In this document: positions 46,938-59,975 of the stretch, piece after piece | Layout of the letters: each line of letters opens with the position of its first letter | Numbering within the stretch: the stretch's first letter is position 1 | Assembly (NCBI RefSeq): GCF_011008565.1 | Contig: NZ_JAAIWK010000001.1 | Coordinates: 247,081-311,080 of the forward strand | DNA from: Heyndrickxia ginsengihumi | Lineage (GTDB): Bacteria; Bacillota; Bacilli; Bacillales; Bacillaceae_C | Length of the DNA stretch: 64,000 bases | Direction: 5' to 3' | Translations under genes and position numbers: made by a program | Notes under the pieces: model-generated | Database searches by the model: none | The model's input: the letters and a program-made list of their open reading frames with translations, nothing else | What the model was told of the DNA's origin: nothing

Positions 46938-48827
46938 TTAATGGGCAACTTTCGCAATTTTGCCTTGCTCAATATAAACAAGCAAAATGGAAATGTCTGC
47001 CGGATTTACACCAGAAATACGAGATGCCTGTGCAATGGAGATTGGCCGAACTTTATTAAGTTTTTGCCGTGCCTCTGTCGCTAGTCCATTTATCGCGTCA
47101 TAATCTATATCGTCCGGGATCTTTTTATCTTCAAGTTTTTTCATTCTTTCAACCTGTTGTAATGATTTAGCAATATATCCTTCATACTTCACTTGAATTT
47201 CAACTTGTTCTTCAATTTCTTTCGACAATTCTTCCTCAGATGGAACTAACATTTTAATATGCTGGTAATTCATCTCTGGTCGTTTTAATAAATCTGCCGC
47301 TCTAATTCCATCTTTTAACTCGCTACCACCAGCCTCGCGAATTAATGTTTGTGTTTGTTCATTCGGCTTAATAATGATCGATCTTAATCGTTTAATTTCA
47401 TTTTCAATTGCTTCTTTTTTAGCAAGGAATTTTTGGTACCTTTCTTCTGAAATTAAGCCCACTTTATAGCCAATTTCTGTAAGACGTAAATCTGCATTAT
47501 CATGGCGTAATAATAAGCGATACTCCGCACGAGAAGTAAGTAAGCGATAAGGTTCCCTTGTACCCTTTGTTACTAAATCGTCGAGCAGCACACCGATATA
47601 GGCATCAGATCGACTGAGAATAAGTTCTTCCTTGCCAAGCGCCCGGCATGCTGCATTAATTCCAGCAATAATCCCTTGCCCTGCTGCCTCTTCATAACCA
47701 GATGTTCCATTAATTTGCCCAGCTGTATACACACATTTCACTTGTTTTGTCTCCAATGTAGGCCACAACTGAGTTGGTTTAATAGCATCATATTCAATTG
47801 CATAACCTGGACGCATCATTTGCGCATGTTCCAATCCTGGAATTGTTTCAAGAATTTCCCTTTGGACTTCTTCAGGCATACTTGTTGATAAACCTTGAAC
47901 ATAAACTTCTTCGGTGTTCCGACCTTCGGGTTCAAGGAACAGCTGATGACGTGGTTTATCATGGAAGCGAACAATTTTATCCTCAATTGAAGGACAATAA
48001 CGAGGGCCAGTTCCTTTCACCATTCCCGAAAACATTGGTGCACGGTCAAGATTGCCATCAATAATAGCATGTGTCTTTTCATTCGTATATGTTAACCAAC
48101 ATGGAAGTTGATCTGTAATATATTCGGTTGTTTCATAACTAAATGCCCGTGGTTCATCATCACCTGGCTGAATTTCCGTTTTACTATAATCAATTGTTTT
48201 ACTATTTACACGCGGTGGAGTTCCAGTTTTAAAGCGGACAAGATCAAAACCAAGTCCTTGTAAATTTTCTGCAAGTTTTATCGATGGTTGTTGATTGTTC
48301 GGACCGCTTGAATATTTAAGTTCACCGATAATAATTTCTCCACGTAAAAATGTCCCCGTTGTTAACACAACTGTTTTTGCGTAGTACTTTGCACCGGTTT
48401 TCGTGACAACACCTTTACATACTTCATCTTCAATAATAAGCTCTTCTACCATTCCTTGAAGTAATGTTAAATTTTCTTGATTTTCCAACGTTCTTTTCAT
48501 TTCATGTTGATATTGGAATTTATCGGCCTGGGCCCGTAATGCTTGAACAGCTGGACCTTTCCCTGTATTTAACATTCTCATTTGAACATAAGTCTTATCG
48601 ATATTTTTTCCCATTTCACCGCCAAGGGCATCAATTTCGCGGACAACAATCCCTTTTGCTGGTCCACCAATAGATGGATTGCATGGCATGAACGCAACCA
48701 TATCGAGATTTATCGTTATCATTAATGTTTTTGCTCCAATTCTTGCAGAAGCCAGTCCCGCCTCACAGCCAGCGTGGCCTGCACCTACAACAATTACATC
48801 ATATTGTCCTGCGTCATAATATTGCAT
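46938..48827 (-). CDS. mnmG: tRNA uridine-34 carboxymethylaminomethyl enzyme MnmG (GidA)
   Basis: 629 residues. FAD-binding N terminus [32 protein letters not shown], and C-terminal [18 protein letters not shown]. With MnmE it adds the carboxymethylaminomethyl group at U34 of tRNAs. Directly downstream of mnmE. Confidence 0.97.
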   Translation of the reverse strand: MQYYDAGQYDVIVVGAGHAGCEAGLASARIGAKTLMITINLDMVAFMPCNPSIGGPAKGIVVREIDALGGEMGKNIDKTYVQMRMLNTGKGPAVQALRAQADKFQYQHEMKRTLENQENLTLLQGMVEELIIEDEVCKGVVTKTGAKYYAKTVVLTTGTFLRGEIIIGELKYSSGPNNQQPSIKLAENLQGLGFDLVRFKTGTPPRVNSKTIDYSKTEIQPGDDEPRAFSYETTEYITDQLPCWLTYTNEKTHAIIDGNLDRAPMFSGMVKGTGPRYCPSIEDKIVRFHDKPRHQLFLEPEGRNTEEVYVQGLSTSMPEEVQREILETIPGLEHAQMMRPGYAIEYDAIKPTQLWPTLETKQVKCVYTAGQINGTSGYEEAAGQGIIAGINAACRALGKEELILSRSDAYIGVLLDDLVTKGTREPYRLLTSRAEYRLLLRHDNADLRLTEIGYKVGLISEERYQKFLAKKEAIENEIKRLRSIIIKPNEQTQTLIREAGGSELKDGIRAADLLKRPEMNYQHIKMLVPSEEELSKEIEEQVEIQVKYEGYIAKSLQQVERMKKLEDKKIPDDIDYDAINGLATEARQKLNKVRPISIAQASRISGVNPADISILLVYIEQGKIAKVAH

Positions 48828-48888
48828 GACAAAATCGCTCCTTCGTTTATTTATAAAAATTCCTTTACTATTAGGCCGATAACAATAA

Positions 48889-50274
48889 TTATTTTCCTAA
48901 ACAAAATTGTGAAAATAGTTGGTCAAGTAAGCTTTCTTGAACAGTATCTCCAATAATCTCACCTAATAACTCCCAAGTTCTAGTCAAGTCGATTTGGATG
49001 ATATCGATAGGCGTTCCTAATTCTACTCCTTCTAATACATCCTCAATAGATTGAAGTGCTTGACTAATAAGCGCAATATGACGGCTATTTGAAACATAAG
49101 TCAAATCTGCTCCTTCAACTTGCCCTTCAAAATACATCGTCGCGATCGCTTCTTCTAATTCATCTATCCCTTCATCCTTCAACAATGAAGTGGTAATCAT
49201 TTTCCCCTTTGGAACAAGTTGTCTAACACGTTCCAAATCTATTTTTTGCGGTAAATCCATCTTATTTGCAATAACAATCACATCAAACCCAGCAACAGTT
49301 TCTAATAATGCCTCATCTTCTGGAGTCAATGGTTCACTAGCATTTAACACTAATAAAATTAAATCCGCCTCTTTTAAATATTTCTTTGAACGTTCAACAC
49401 CAATTCGCTCAACAATATCCTCTGTTTCACGAATTCCAGCAGTATCAATTAAACGAAGCGGTACACCTCTTACATTTACATATTCTTCAATAACATCCCG
49501 AGTTGTCCCTGGTATATCTGTTACAATTGCTTTATTTTCATGAACAAGACTGTTTAATAAAGATGACTTCCCAACATTAGGGCGTCCAATAATAGCAGTT
49601 GATAATCCTTCACGCAAAATTTTCCCTTGATGAGCAGTTTCTAATAATTTTTGCAACTCATTACGAATATACGAAGCTTTTTCATTTAATAAGCGATGGG
49701 TCATTTCCTCGACATCATCATACTCTGGATAATCAATATTTACTTCGACATGAGCCACTACTTCTAAAATTTCTTGTCTAAGTTTCTGTACAAGCTTAGA
49801 CAATCTGCCCTCCATTTGACCGATTGCGACATTCATCGCCTTATCTGTTTTAGCACGAATTAAATCCATTACTGCTTCTGCTTGTGATAAATCAATTCGG
49901 CCATTTAAAAATGCTCTTTTTGTAAATTCACCGGGTTCTGCAAGGCGAGCCCCAGACCTTAACACAAGTTGCAGTACACGGTTCACTGACACTAAACCAC
50001 CATGACAATTTATTTCGATTACATCTTCTCTTGTGAAAGTTTTTGGCCCCTTCATAACTGTGACCATTACTTCCTCAACGATCTCTGATGTTTTTGGATC
50101 GACAATCTTCCCATAATGAATTGTGTGGGATGCGACATCTTTCAAGCATTTTCCGCCTATACCTTGATAAATATTGTCGGCAATATTTATCGCCTCATCA
50201 CCGCTTAATCTCACAATTGCTATCGCACCTTCTCCAATCGGTGTCGAAATAGCAGCGATCGTATCAAATTCCAT
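48889..50274 (-). CDS. mnmE: tRNA modification GTPase MnmE (TrmE)
   Basis: 461 residues: folate-binding N terminus, G domain with [15 protein letters not shown] and DTAGIRET, and the catalytic C-terminal FSQFCLGK (CxGK). Partner of MnmG. First gene of mnmE-mnmG-rsmG. Confidence 0.97.
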   Translation of the reverse strand: MEFDTIAAISTPIGEGAIAIVRLSGDEAINIADNIYQGIGGKCLKDVASHTIHYGKIVDPKTSEIVEEVMVTVMKGPKTFTREDVIEINCHGGLVSVNRVLQLVLRSGARLAEPGEFTKRAFLNGRIDLSQAEAVMDLIRAKTDKAMNVAIGQMEGRLSKLVQKLRQEILEVVAHVEVNIDYPEYDDVEEMTHRLLNEKASYIRNELQKLLETAHQGKILREGLSTAIIGRPNVGKSSLLNSLVHENKAIVTDIPGTTRDVIEEYVNVRGVPLRLIDTAGIRETEDIVERIGVERSKKYLKEADLILLVLNASEPLTPEDEALLETVAGFDVIVIANKMDLPQKIDLERVRQLVPKGKMITTSLLKDEGIDELEEAIATMYFEGQVEGADLTYVSNSRHIALISQALQSIEDVLEGVELGTPIDIIQIDLTRTWELLGEIIGDTVQESLLDQLFSQFCLGK

Positions 50275-50599
50275 CGTTTCACCACCCTTTTTGTAATAAA
50301 AACTTTCTCTATTTATATCAACAATTATTCACATGTATCGAGTCAAACTTTTATTTTAATCCTAACTTATTATAAAATCAAAATTTTGATCACTTCGCTC
50401 CTAAAAAATGCTTCAGTTATGTCTATTTTAACTTATCCACATGTGAATAACAATCTACATCCCACAAAAATCACTTTTGCTTGTGGATAAATATTTTGAA
50501 AACAATAAAAAATAGGGTTAGACACCAATCGTCATGATCTCTCAATCCCGATATATGACGAGTTATAGTGTCAAACCCTATTTTTGGGGTTTCATGTAT
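50275..50599. other. 325-base gap between mnmE and jag with DnaA boxes and a long hairpin
   Basis: TTATCCACATGTGAATAA (50432-50449) combines two opposed DnaA boxes, and TGTGGATAA occurs at about 50482-50490. The rest contains the structured terminator at 50508-50585. Confidence 0.6.
50508..50585. terminator. Long nested hairpin after jag
   Basis: AAAAATAGGGTTAGACAC and GTGTCAAACCCTATTTTT pair with one mismatch, enclosing an inner stem CGTCAT/ATGACG. A and T runs at the ends make it a terminator for jag on the minus strand; the extra inner stem is unusual. Confidence 0.7.
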
Positions 50600-51226
50600 T
50601 TATTTGTTATTTGTGCTCTCGATGACTACATAACGATTCGGTTCGTTTCCCTCAGAATAAGTAGAAACTCTCCGATCTTTCGATAATGTATGGTGAACAA
50701 TTTTTCTTTCAAAGGACGGCATCGGCTCTAGTTTAACAGTCTTATTTGTTTTTACGACTTGATCTGCAAGCCTAGACGCTAATTTTATTAATATTTGTCT
50801 TCTTTGTTCACGATAATGGCCAACATTGATGAACACTGTAACATGCTGTGCAATCAGTTTATTTGCCGCAAGTTGGGTAAGAAGTTGAAGAGCATTTAAT
50901 GTTTGCCCTCTTTTTCCAATTAATTTCGCAACATTCTCCCCTGTAATATTAATCTCAATAACCCTATTTTTATTGAGAACCTCAATCGTTGTAGAAACCC
51001 CCATATGTTGCACTAATGTCTGGAGGTACTCCTTTACTGCTGTAATTGGGTCAATTTTCAGCTGGACACGGACAATTGCTGGCTTTGTCCCAAACAAGCC
51101 AAATAACCCTTTTTTTCCTTCATCAATGATGTAAACCTCGACATTCTCTTTTGTTGTCTGTAATTCATGCAATGCTGCTTCAATTGCTACATCAACATTT
51201 TGTCCTGTCGTAGTTACTTCATTCAC
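50600..51226 (-). CDS. jag: RNA-binding protein Jag (KhpB/EloR)
   Basis: 208 residues: Jag-N domain, type II KH domain ([21 protein letters not shown]) and R3H domain (near [17 protein letters not shown]). It binds RNA and affects cell elongation in firmicutes. GTG start overlaps the spoIIIJ stop (GTGA), so the two genes are coupled. Confidence 0.95.
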   Translation of the reverse strand: MNEVTTTGQNVDVAIEAALHELQTTKENVEVYIIDEGKKGLFGLFGTKPAIVRVQLKIDPITAVKEYLQTLVQHMGVSTTIEVLNKNRVIEINITGENVAKLIGKRGQTLNALQLLTQLAANKLIAQHVTVFINVGHYREQRRQILIKLASRLADQVVKTNKTVKLEPMPSFERKIVHHTLSKDRRVSTYSEGNEPNRYVVIESTNNK

Positions 51227-52011
51227 TTTTTATCCCCCTTAGCTTTTTGATTCACAGCTGGTTGACTTTCAATTTTAGGACCTTTAATAAAGTAAGATTG
51301 GACGATCATAAAAATATTACCTACAATCCAATATAATGGTAATGCTGATGGTAACTTAAACCCAAAGAAAACAATCATAATCGGCATAATCCAAAGCATC
51401 ATATTCATTTGCATCTTCATTTGCGGATTATTATATGCATTTCCTGACATCATCAATTTTTGTTGAAGAAAAGTTGTGATCCCAGCAATCACCGGTAAGA
51501 TATAATCAACTTGTCCTAAATCAAACCAAAGGAAGGCAGATTCACGGATTTCCGGTGTACGATTAATCGCATGATAAAATCCTATCAAAATTGGCATTTG
51601 AATGAAGATTGGCAAACATCCCGCCGCTGGATTGATTTTATATTTTTGAAATAGGGCCATTGTTTCTTTTTGAAGCTTTTGCTGTGTTACTGCATCTTTA
51701 GACGCGTATTTTTCTTTTAATTTCGTCAATTCCGGCTGAATTGCCTGCATTGCCTTTGAACTTCTCAATTGTGTTATCATTAATGGCAAAATAATTAAAC
51801 GAATCAAAATGGTAACGACAATAATCGATAATCCATAACTATTATTGAAAATTTTAGCCACTTTAATAATGACCCACGATAGCGGGTAGACAATATATTG
51901 GTTCCAAATCCCTTTACTTTCTGGAGTAATATCTTTATTAAACTCCGTACATCCAGCAAGAACAGCAACTAATCCCACAACCATAAAAAGTAATAAAAAC
52001 TTCTTATTCAA
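51223..52011 (-). CDS. spoIIIJ: Membrane insertase SpoIIIJ (YidC1)
   Basis: 262 residues: lipoprotein signal ending in VAVLAGC, five membrane helices, the conserved [19 protein letters not shown] and the hydrophilic arginine groove. It inserts membrane proteins and is needed for SpoIIIAH activity in sporulation. Confidence 0.96.
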   Translation of the reverse strand: MNKKFLLLFMVVGLVAVLAGCTEFNKDITPESKGIWNQYIVYPLSWVIIKVAKIFNNSYGLSIIVVTILIRLIILPLMITQLRSSKAMQAIQPELTKLKEKYASKDAVTQQKLQKETMALFQKYKINPAAGCLPIFIQMPILIGFYHAINRTPEIRESAFLWFDLGQVDYILPVIAGITTFLQQKLMMSGNAYNNPQMKMQMNMMLWIMPIMIVFFGFKLPSALPLYWIVGNIFMIVQSYFIKGPKIESQPAVNQKAKGDKK

Positions 52012-52120
52012 ATTATTACCTCCCCTATACTAAAAAAACGCTTCCCATTTAATATAAAACGATAACCGCTCTTATGTAAAATAGCGGTATAACAAACCCT
52101 TTTTATTCATTTAAATCAAA

Positions 52121-52471
52121 TCACTTTTTGTCATTCTTTAAAATTTTAGCGATTTTACAAACATGAATTAAGCTTTTTTTTACTTCATAAAAGGACATTT
52201 CGGCCGCTGGCTTTCTAGCGATAATAACGTAATCATTCTCACAGGATAAATTCTTCTCCAACTCTAAAAAAGTTTGGCGAATATACCTTTTAATTTCATT
52301 TCTCTTTACGGCATTCCCTAATTTTTTACTAACAGATAAACCTATTCGGAAATGATGCTGATTTTCCTTTTTTAAAACATAAACGACAAATTGTCTGTTT
52401 GCATAAGATTTCCCTTTTTTAAAAACAGCTTGGAAATCTTTATCTTTTTTTATCCGGTAGGCTTTCTTCAT
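52121..52471 (-). CDS. rnpA: Ribonuclease P protein component
   Basis: 116 residues: [24 protein letters not shown] and the RNR-like [17 protein letters not shown]. Binds the RNase P RNA for tRNA 5' maturation. ATG 52471 is preferred over an upstream start at 52495 because it follows GAAGGTG and fits the family N terminus. Confidence 0.96.
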   Translation of the reverse strand: MKKAYRIKKDKDFQAVFKKGKSYANRQFVVYVLKKENQHHFRIGLSVSKKLGNAVKRNEIKRYIRQTFLELEKNLSCENDYVIIARKPAAEMSFYEVKKSLIHVCKIAKILKNDKK

Positions 52472-52582
52472 AAAAACACCTTCACTTTTCCACACAATCC
52501 AAATGATCCTTAATATTTTAGTAAATCTACTTAAAAAAGGAAGTTTTGGTATAAATAATATCTATATTATGTATGGATTATT

Positions 52583-52612
52583 TAAAAAAAAACCACTGAG
52601 ACATTTCAGTGG
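52583..52612 (-). terminator. Terminator between rpmH and rnpA
   Basis: CCACTGA and TCAGTGG enclose a six-base loop; A run at 52583 gives a T tract on the minus strand just past rpmH. Part of the rpmH transcripts may stop here before rnpA. Confidence 0.75.
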
Positions 52613-52613
52613 T

Positions 52614-52748
52614 CTACGCTGATAAAACTTTTCTTCCTTTACGACGGCGACTAGCTAAAACTTTGCGGCCGTTTTTAGTACTCATACGAGCACGGAAACC
52701 ATGCACTTTACTTCTTTTGCGCTTATTTGGTTGATAAGTTCTTTTCAT
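52614..52748 (-). CDS. rpmH: 50S ribosomal protein L34
   Basis: 44 residues [20 protein letters not shown]..., the standard L34 sequence, too short for a typical ORF cutoff. ATG 52748 follows GGAGGTGTCATAC. First gene leftward from oriC, ahead of rnpA. Confidence 0.97.
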   Translation of the reverse strand: MKRTYQPNKRKRSKVHGFRARMSTKNGRKVLASRRRKGRKVLSA

Positions 52749-53333
52749 GTATGACACCTCCTCGAGGATTACAATTAATTCTAATTAGTAAAAGACAGTC
52801 TTTATTATTATAAAGATCTATATGAATGATTGTCAAGATGAGTTCTATTTTCCAATATTTTATTACTGGCTTCTATGAAACAAACCTTTTAAACCTCAAA
52901 AAAATCATAATGTGGATAATTTTTTTTCGACTTTTTATTATCCACAACAATTATTGACATGTTTTTCACAAATACAAGTGCTGTGAATAAATTTTATCCT
53001 CAGTATAGTTAGATTGTGGATAATTTTGAAAGAACATTGCAACCCCAATTATAATTTGATATGATTATTGTGTTTTAACTCTGAATAACAAATTGTGAAT
53101 AAAATTATTATCCACAGAGTGTGGATAACATGTGGATAGATTATTCAGACGGTTTGGATAAAGTTGTCCACAATTGGTGGATTCTGTCGAAATCCCTATT
53201 TTCTTCTTATTATATAGTTTTTCCACCATTCATGGTGTTGTATTTTTATAAATCACCTATTAAATTAACGAAACATTGTTATGCTCCTATTTAAAAATAG
53301 AGATTTTTTGATTGCCTTAAGGAGGGGTTGAGG
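52749..53333. other. oriC: oriC: upstream DnaA-box cluster before dnaA
   Basis: Nine or more DnaA boxes: TGTGGATAA (52911-52919, 53015-53023, 53120-53128), TTATCCACA (52938-52946, 53108-53116), TGTGAATAA (52982-52990, 53094-53102), TGTGGATAG (53131-53139) and TTGTCCACA (53164-53172). This matches the incA/incB boxes of bipartite Bacillus origins and also autoregulates dnaA. Confidence 0.9.
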
Positions 53334-54683
53334 TTGGAGAATATCGCTGATCTTTGGGAAAGAGCCTTATCAATTATTGAAAAAAAGATCAGTAAACCGA
53401 GTTTTGAAACGTGGCTAAAATCTACTAAAGCTCATTCATTAAAAAATGATACTTTTGTCATTTCTGTACCAAATGAATTTGCTAGAGATTGGCTGGAAGG
53501 CCATTACATTCCACTCATTACATCTGTTTTATATGACATTATTGGCGAGGAGCTTGCTATTAAATTTATTATTCCTCATCAGCACGAAAATGAAGAAGAT
53601 GAATTTTTCTTACCGGCAAAAAAAGTGCCAAAACATGAAGAAGTACAAGAAATTTCCCAAAGTATGCTAATTCCGAAATATACTTTTGATACTTTTGTTA
53701 TTGGGTCAGGCAATCGCTTCGCACACGCTGCATCTCTTGCAGTAGCTGAAGCTCCGGCGAAAGCTTACAATCCCTTATTTATATATGGGGGCGTAGGATT
53801 AGGAAAGACGCATCTCATGCACGCTATTGGCCATTATGTTTTAGAACATAATCCAGCAGCTAAAGTCGTCTATTTATCATCAGAAAAGTTTACAAATGAA
53901 TTTATTAACTCAATTCGCGATAATAAAGGTGTTGATTTTCGCAATAAATACCGAAATGTCGACATCTTATTAATAGATGATATTCAGTTTCTTGCAGGAA
54001 AAGAATCGACCCAAGAGGAATTTTTCCATACTTTTAATGCATTACATGAAGAAAGTAAACAAATTGTTATATCTAGTGATCGTCCGCCAAAGGAAATTCC
54101 AACCTTAGAAGAACGACTCCGATCGAGGTTTGAATGGGGCCTGATTACGGATATTACTCCGCCGGACCTAGAAACACGAATTGCCATTTTGCGAAAAAAG
54201 GCAAAAGCTGATGGCCTGGATATTCCAAATGAAGTCATGCTGTATATTGCAAACCAAATTGATACAAATATTCGTGAATTAGAGGGAGCATTAATCCGTG
54301 TTGTTGCATACTCATCTTTAATCAATAAAGATATTAATGCAGATCTTGCAGCAGAGGCTTTAAAAGATATCATTCCTAGTTCAAAACCTAAGTCTATTAC
54401 GATTCAGGATATCCAAAAAATAGTTGGACAAGAATATAATGTAAAATTGGAAGATTTTAAAGCAAAAAAACGAACGAAATCTGTTGCATTTCCTCGACAA
54501 ATTGCGATGTATTTATCAAGAGAATTAACGGATTTTTCTTTGCCGAAAATTGGTGAGGAATTTGGTGGAAGGGACCATACAACCGTTATTCATGCACATG
54601 AAAAAATTTCAAAAATGCTATTAGAGGACACACAATTTCAGAAGAAACTTGATGAACTGAGAAATTTATTAAAAAATGGGTAA
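53334..54683 (+). CDS. dnaA: Chromosomal replication initiator DnaA
   Basis: 449 residues: N-terminal helicase-loading domain, AAA+ with Walker [12 protein letters not shown] and Walker [11 protein letters not shown], and C-terminal HTH with [11 protein letters not shown]. The TTG at 53334 (MENIADLW) fits other Bacillus DnaA proteins and is preceded by GGAGGGG; an in-frame TTG two codons earlier is less likely. Confidence 0.97.
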   Translation: MENIADLWERALSIIEKKISKPSFETWLKSTKAHSLKNDTFVISVPNEFARDWLEGHYIPLITSVLYDIIGEELAIKFIIPHQHENEEDEFFLPAKKVPKHEEVQEISQSMLIPKYTFDTFVIGSGNRFAHAASLAVAEAPAKAYNPLFIYGGVGLGKTHLMHAIGHYVLEHNPAAKVVYLSSEKFTNEFINSIRDNKGVDFRNKYRNVDILLIDDIQFLAGKESTQEEFFHTFNALHEESKQIVISSDRPPKEIPTLEERLRSRFEWGLITDITPPDLETRIAILRKKAKADGLDIPNEVMLYIANQIDTNIRELEGALIRVVAYSSLINKDINADLAAEALKDIIPSSKPKSITIQDIQKIVGQEYNVKLEDFKAKKRTKSVAFPRQIAMYLSRELTDFSLPKIGEEFGGRDHTTVIHAHEKISKMLLEDTQFQKKLDELRNLLKNG

Positions 54684-54887
54684 TCGCTGACTCTCCGGAG
54701 CCGGGGGATAATGTGAATAACTTGTTCAACTTTATACACAGTCTGTCCACATGTGGATAGACTTTATTTCATTGCATTTTCATAGTTATCCACATGTTCA
54801 CAACACCTATTACTATTACTACGATTTTTATTTAAAAGATTATTATATAGAACTAGACTCACGTATTTTTATAAAGGAGATATAGAC
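54684..54887. other. oriC: oriC: downstream boxes, DnaA-trio and unwinding element
   Basis: DnaA boxes TGTGAATAA (54712-54720), a facing pair at 54743-54760 and TTATCCACA (54786-54794). These are followed by ACCTATTACTATTACTACG (54805-54823), the complement of repeated TAG/TAA DnaA-trios, then AT-rich DNA to about 54850. This is the site where DnaA opens the duplex. Confidence 0.85.
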
Positions 54888-56033
54888 ATGAAATTTTCTA
54901 TTCTACGCGATAGACTTATTCAAAGTGTTCAAGATGTTTCGAAAGCAATTAGTACAAGAACAACCATACCAATTTTGACAGGAATTAAAATTATTGCTGA
55001 TGAAGACGGAATTACACTAACTGGTAGTGACTCTGATATTTCAATAGAATCGTTTATACCAAAAGAAGAAGATGGCAATGAAATTGTAGCGATACAACAA
55101 ACAGGTGGTATCGTTTTACAGGCTAAATTTTTTACAGAATTAGTAAAAAAATTGCCGATGGATATTGTCGAAATTGAAGTGATGAATCAATTTCAAACAA
55201 TTATTCGTTCAGGTAAATCCGAGTTTAGTTTAATTGGTTTAGATGCAGAAGAATATCCACACCTTCCGCAAATTGTAGAAGATAAAGTATTTAAAATTCC
55301 TACAGACATACTTAAGCACTTAATTCGACAAACTGTATTTGCAGTTTCTTCAGCAGAAACCCGTCCGATCTTGACAGGTGTAAACTGGAACATTAAAGAT
55401 AATCAATTAAACTGTACTGCAACAGATAGCCACCGTTTAGCGCAAAGAACGGCGGAGATTGAGTCTACAAATGGAACTGAATATAATATTGTAATTCCGG
55501 GTAAAAGCTTAAATGAACTAAATAAAATCTTGGATGATACTAGCGATTTAGTAGAAATTGTTATCACAGATAATCAAGTATTATTTAAAGCGAAGCATTT
55601 GCTATTTTTCTCACGTTTACTAGAAGGTAACTATCCAGATACTTCTAGATTGATCCCTACAGATGTGAAGACGGAAATTGTCGTCAAAACTAAAGAATTT
55701 TTACAAGCAATTGACCGTGCTTCACTTTTGGCAAGAGAGGGACAAAATGCAAATGTTGTAAAACTCGCTACATTGGATTCAACTCCTGGGTTAATTGAAA
55801 TTTCTTCAAATACACCGGAAGTAGGAAAAGTAGTTGATCAAGTTCAATGTCAATCTATTGAAGGGGAAGAATTAAAAATCTCATTCAGTGCTAAATATAT
55901 GATGGATGCCTTAAAAGCTTTAGAGGGAATGGAAATTAGCATTCGCTTTACAGGTGCGATGCGACCATTCGTTATACGCCCTATTAATGACGAAACAATT
56001 TTGCAATTGATATTACCTGTTCGAACTTATTAA
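54888..56033 (+). CDS. dnaN: DNA polymerase III beta sliding clamp
   Basis: 381 residues, starting MKFSILRDRLIQSVQDVSKA and ending MRPFVIRPINDETILQLILPVRTY, with three clamp repeats. Ring-shaped processivity factor. In operon with dnaA. Confidence 0.97.
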   Translation: MKFSILRDRLIQSVQDVSKAISTRTTIPILTGIKIIADEDGITLTGSDSDISIESFIPKEEDGNEIVAIQQTGGIVLQAKFFTELVKKLPMDIVEIEVMNQFQTIIRSGKSEFSLIGLDAEEYPHLPQIVEDKVFKIPTDILKHLIRQTVFAVSSAETRPILTGVNWNIKDNQLNCTATDSHRLAQRTAEIESTNGTEYNIVIPGKSLNELNKILDDTSDLVEIVITDNQVLFKAKHLLFFSRLLEGNYPDTSRLIPTDVKTEIVVKTKEFLQAIDRASLLAREGQNANVVKLATLDSTPGLIEISSNTPEVGKVVDQVQCQSIEGEELKISFSAKYMMDALKALEGMEISIRFTGAMRPFVIRPINDETILQLILPVRTY

Positions 56034-56047
56034 TCCTTTATCTACAA

Positions 56048-56076
56048 AACCTGTCAAAATTAGACAGGTTTTTTTA
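56048..56076 (+). terminator. Terminator of dnaA-dnaN
   Basis: AACCTGTC and GACAGGTT pair around seven bases and are followed by TTTTT. Confidence 0.8.
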
Positions 56077-56205
56077 TTTTCTAATAGACCTTTTGTTTTT
56101 TACCATTTTTTATATATTTTCTTATCATTTCTTTAGTATCCTTTGTGTTTCTCTCGTTTTTTTAGTAAAATTATATATTAGTGACAATACGAAAAGAGTG
56201 AGTGT

Positions 56206-56421
56206 ATGGTAAAAAATGTAAAAATATCAACTGAGGTCATTACATTAGGTCAATTTCTAAAATTGGCTGATGTTATTCAAAGCGGCGGAATGGCAAAGTG
56301 GTTTTTAAGTGAATATCAGGTTTTGATCAATGGTGAACAAGATCAAAGAAGAGGACGGAAATTAAAACCTAATGATCTTATAGAGATTCAAGGAATTGGA
56401 ACGTTTAAAGTTGTGCAATAA
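56206..56421 (+). CDS. yaaA: S4-domain RNA-binding protein YaaA
   Basis: 71 residues with the S4 fold: ITLGQFLKLADVIQSGGMAK, then VLINGEQDQRRGRKL. In B. subtilis the protein is RlbA/YaaA, involved in 50S assembly. It lies directly before recF as usual. Confidence 0.93.
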   Translation: MVKNVKISTEVITLGQFLKLADVIQSGGMAKWFLSEYQVLINGEQDQRRGRKLKPNDLIEIQGIGTFKVVQ

Positions 56422-56453
56422 TCCATTTGAGCATTTGATAAGGATGTAGCGAT

Positions 56454-57569
56454 ATGTATATTCAACAATTGGAACTTAAGCAATTTCGAAACTATGAAAC
56501 GTTGTCGATTCCATTTGAAAATAAAGTAAACTTGATTCTCGGTGAAAATGCTCAAGGAAAAACGAATTTAATGGAATCTATCTATGTTTTGGCTATGGCG
56601 AAATCACACAGGACATCGAATGATAAAGATTTAATCCGCTGGGATGAGGAATATGCTAAAATAGAAGGTAGAATTCAAAAAAATAATGGTTCTTTCCCAT
56701 TGGAATTAATCATTTCTAAAAAAGGGAAAAAGGCAAAATATAATCATATTGAACAAAAGAAGTTGAGCCAATACATTGGGAATTTAAATGTCGTCATGTT
56801 TGCCCCGGAAGATTTAAATTTAGTAAAAGGCAGTCCGCAAATTAGGCGACGTTTTATTGATATGGAAATTGGACAAATTTCCCCTATTTATTTGCACGAT
56901 ATGAGTCAATATCAAAAAATTTTACTACAAAGAAATCACTATTTAAAACAACTGCAAACAAAAAAACAAACGGATCAAACGATGCTCGCTGTATTAACAG
57001 AGCAATTTATTGAAATGGCAGTTAAGGTGATAAAAAAGAGATTTGAATTTATTCATATGCTAGAAAATTGGGCAAAACCGATCCATTCACAAATTTCTAG
57101 AGGATTAGAAAGTTTAAAGATTGTCTATAAGCCGTCTTTAAATGTATCAGAAGACTTTGATTGGTCAAACATGATAATAGCATTCGAACAGAAATTTGAT
57201 TCTATTAGACAGAGAGAGATTGATCGGGGAATTACGTTGATCGGACCTCACCGTGATGATTTAATGTTCCTTGTAAATGATCGGGATGTTCACACTTTTG
57301 GATCTCAAGGACAGCAAAGAACAACTGCATTATCGGTTAAATTAGCAGAGATCGAACTCATATACTCAGAAATTGGTGAATATCCGATTCTTTTGTTAGA
57401 TGATGTACTTTCGGAATTAGATGATTATAGGCAATCACATTTATTAAATACAATTCAAGGGAAAGTGCAAACCTTTGTAACGACAACAAGTATAGATGGG
57501 ATTGACCACCAAACTTTACGAGAGGCTTCAACATTTGAGGTTGAAGCAGGGTGTATGAAAACGGATTGA
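56454..57569 (+). CDS. recF: Recombination protein RecF
   Basis: 371 residues. N-terminal Walker [23 protein letters not shown] signature, and Walker [12 protein letters not shown]. Works with RecO/RecR to load RecA at gaps. Confidence 0.97.
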   Translation: MYIQQLELKQFRNYETLSIPFENKVNLILGENAQGKTNLMESIYVLAMAKSHRTSNDKDLIRWDEEYAKIEGRIQKNNGSFPLELIISKKGKKAKYNHIEQKKLSQYIGNLNVVMFAPEDLNLVKGSPQIRRRFIDMEIGQISPIYLHDMSQYQKILLQRNHYLKQLQTKKQTDQTMLAVLTEQFIEMAVKVIKKRFEFIHMLENWAKPIHSQISRGLESLKIVYKPSLNVSEDFDWSNMIIAFEQKFDSIRQREIDRGITLIGPHRDDLMFLVNDRDVHTFGSQGQQRTTALSVKLAEIELIYSEIGEYPILLLDDVLSELDDYRQSHLLNTIQGKVQTFVTTTSIDGIDHQTLREASTFEVEAGCMKTD

Positions 57570-57579
57570 GGTGTACGTA

Positions 57580-57840
57580 TTGTATATACATGTTGGGGAA
57601 GATATGATGGTTCAAATAAGTGAATTGATCGCAATTATTGATAAAAAATCATTTCAAAACTCAGAACTCAACCATAACTATTTACAATTAGCTAAGAAGG
57701 CGATAATCGATCTTGCAAAAGGAGACTTTAAATCAATAGTTGTTACCGAGCACCACGTCTATTTATCACCTCTTTCCTCCAATACGTTAAATAAACGTTC
57801 CAATTTCAAAAAAACAAAAGGGTTTACCACTCCTTTTTAA
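57580..57840 (+). CDS. remB: Extracellular-matrix regulator RemB-like (YaaB)
   Basis: 86 residues. The TTG at 57580 (MYIHVGEDMMVQ) follows GAGGTG; a GTG at 57571 lies inside that site. Matches YaaB/RemB: IHVGED at the start and KSIVVTEHHVYLSPLSSNTL near the end. Activates biofilm-matrix genes in B. subtilis. Confidence 0.9.
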   Translation: MYIHVGEDMMVQISELIAIIDKKSFQNSELNHNYLQLAKKAIIDLAKGDFKSIVVTEHHVYLSPLSSNTLNKRSNFKKTKGFTTPF

Positions 57841-57922
57841 ATAAATCAATTGTGATGAAATGTAAATCAAAAATTGATTTGAGTTGTACTGTAAATTTTT
57901 ATCTGAATGAAAGGGTAGGTGA

Positions 57923-59854
<1,932 letters not shown>

Positions 59855-59860
59855 GTCTTG

Positions 59861-59890
59861 AAAAAAGCGCAATAGATACAGCGCTTTTTT
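59861..59890 (+). terminator. Terminator after gyrB
   Basis: AAAAAAGCGC and GCGCTTTTTT pair around ten bases; a T run follows. Confidence 0.8.
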
Positions 59891-59975
59891 CAATCAATGT
59901 AATTGAAGTAATTTGATACCTATGCCGTAATGTCATGGGCGATCATTTTTTTAGGAAAATAGGAGGTTTCTCGCG

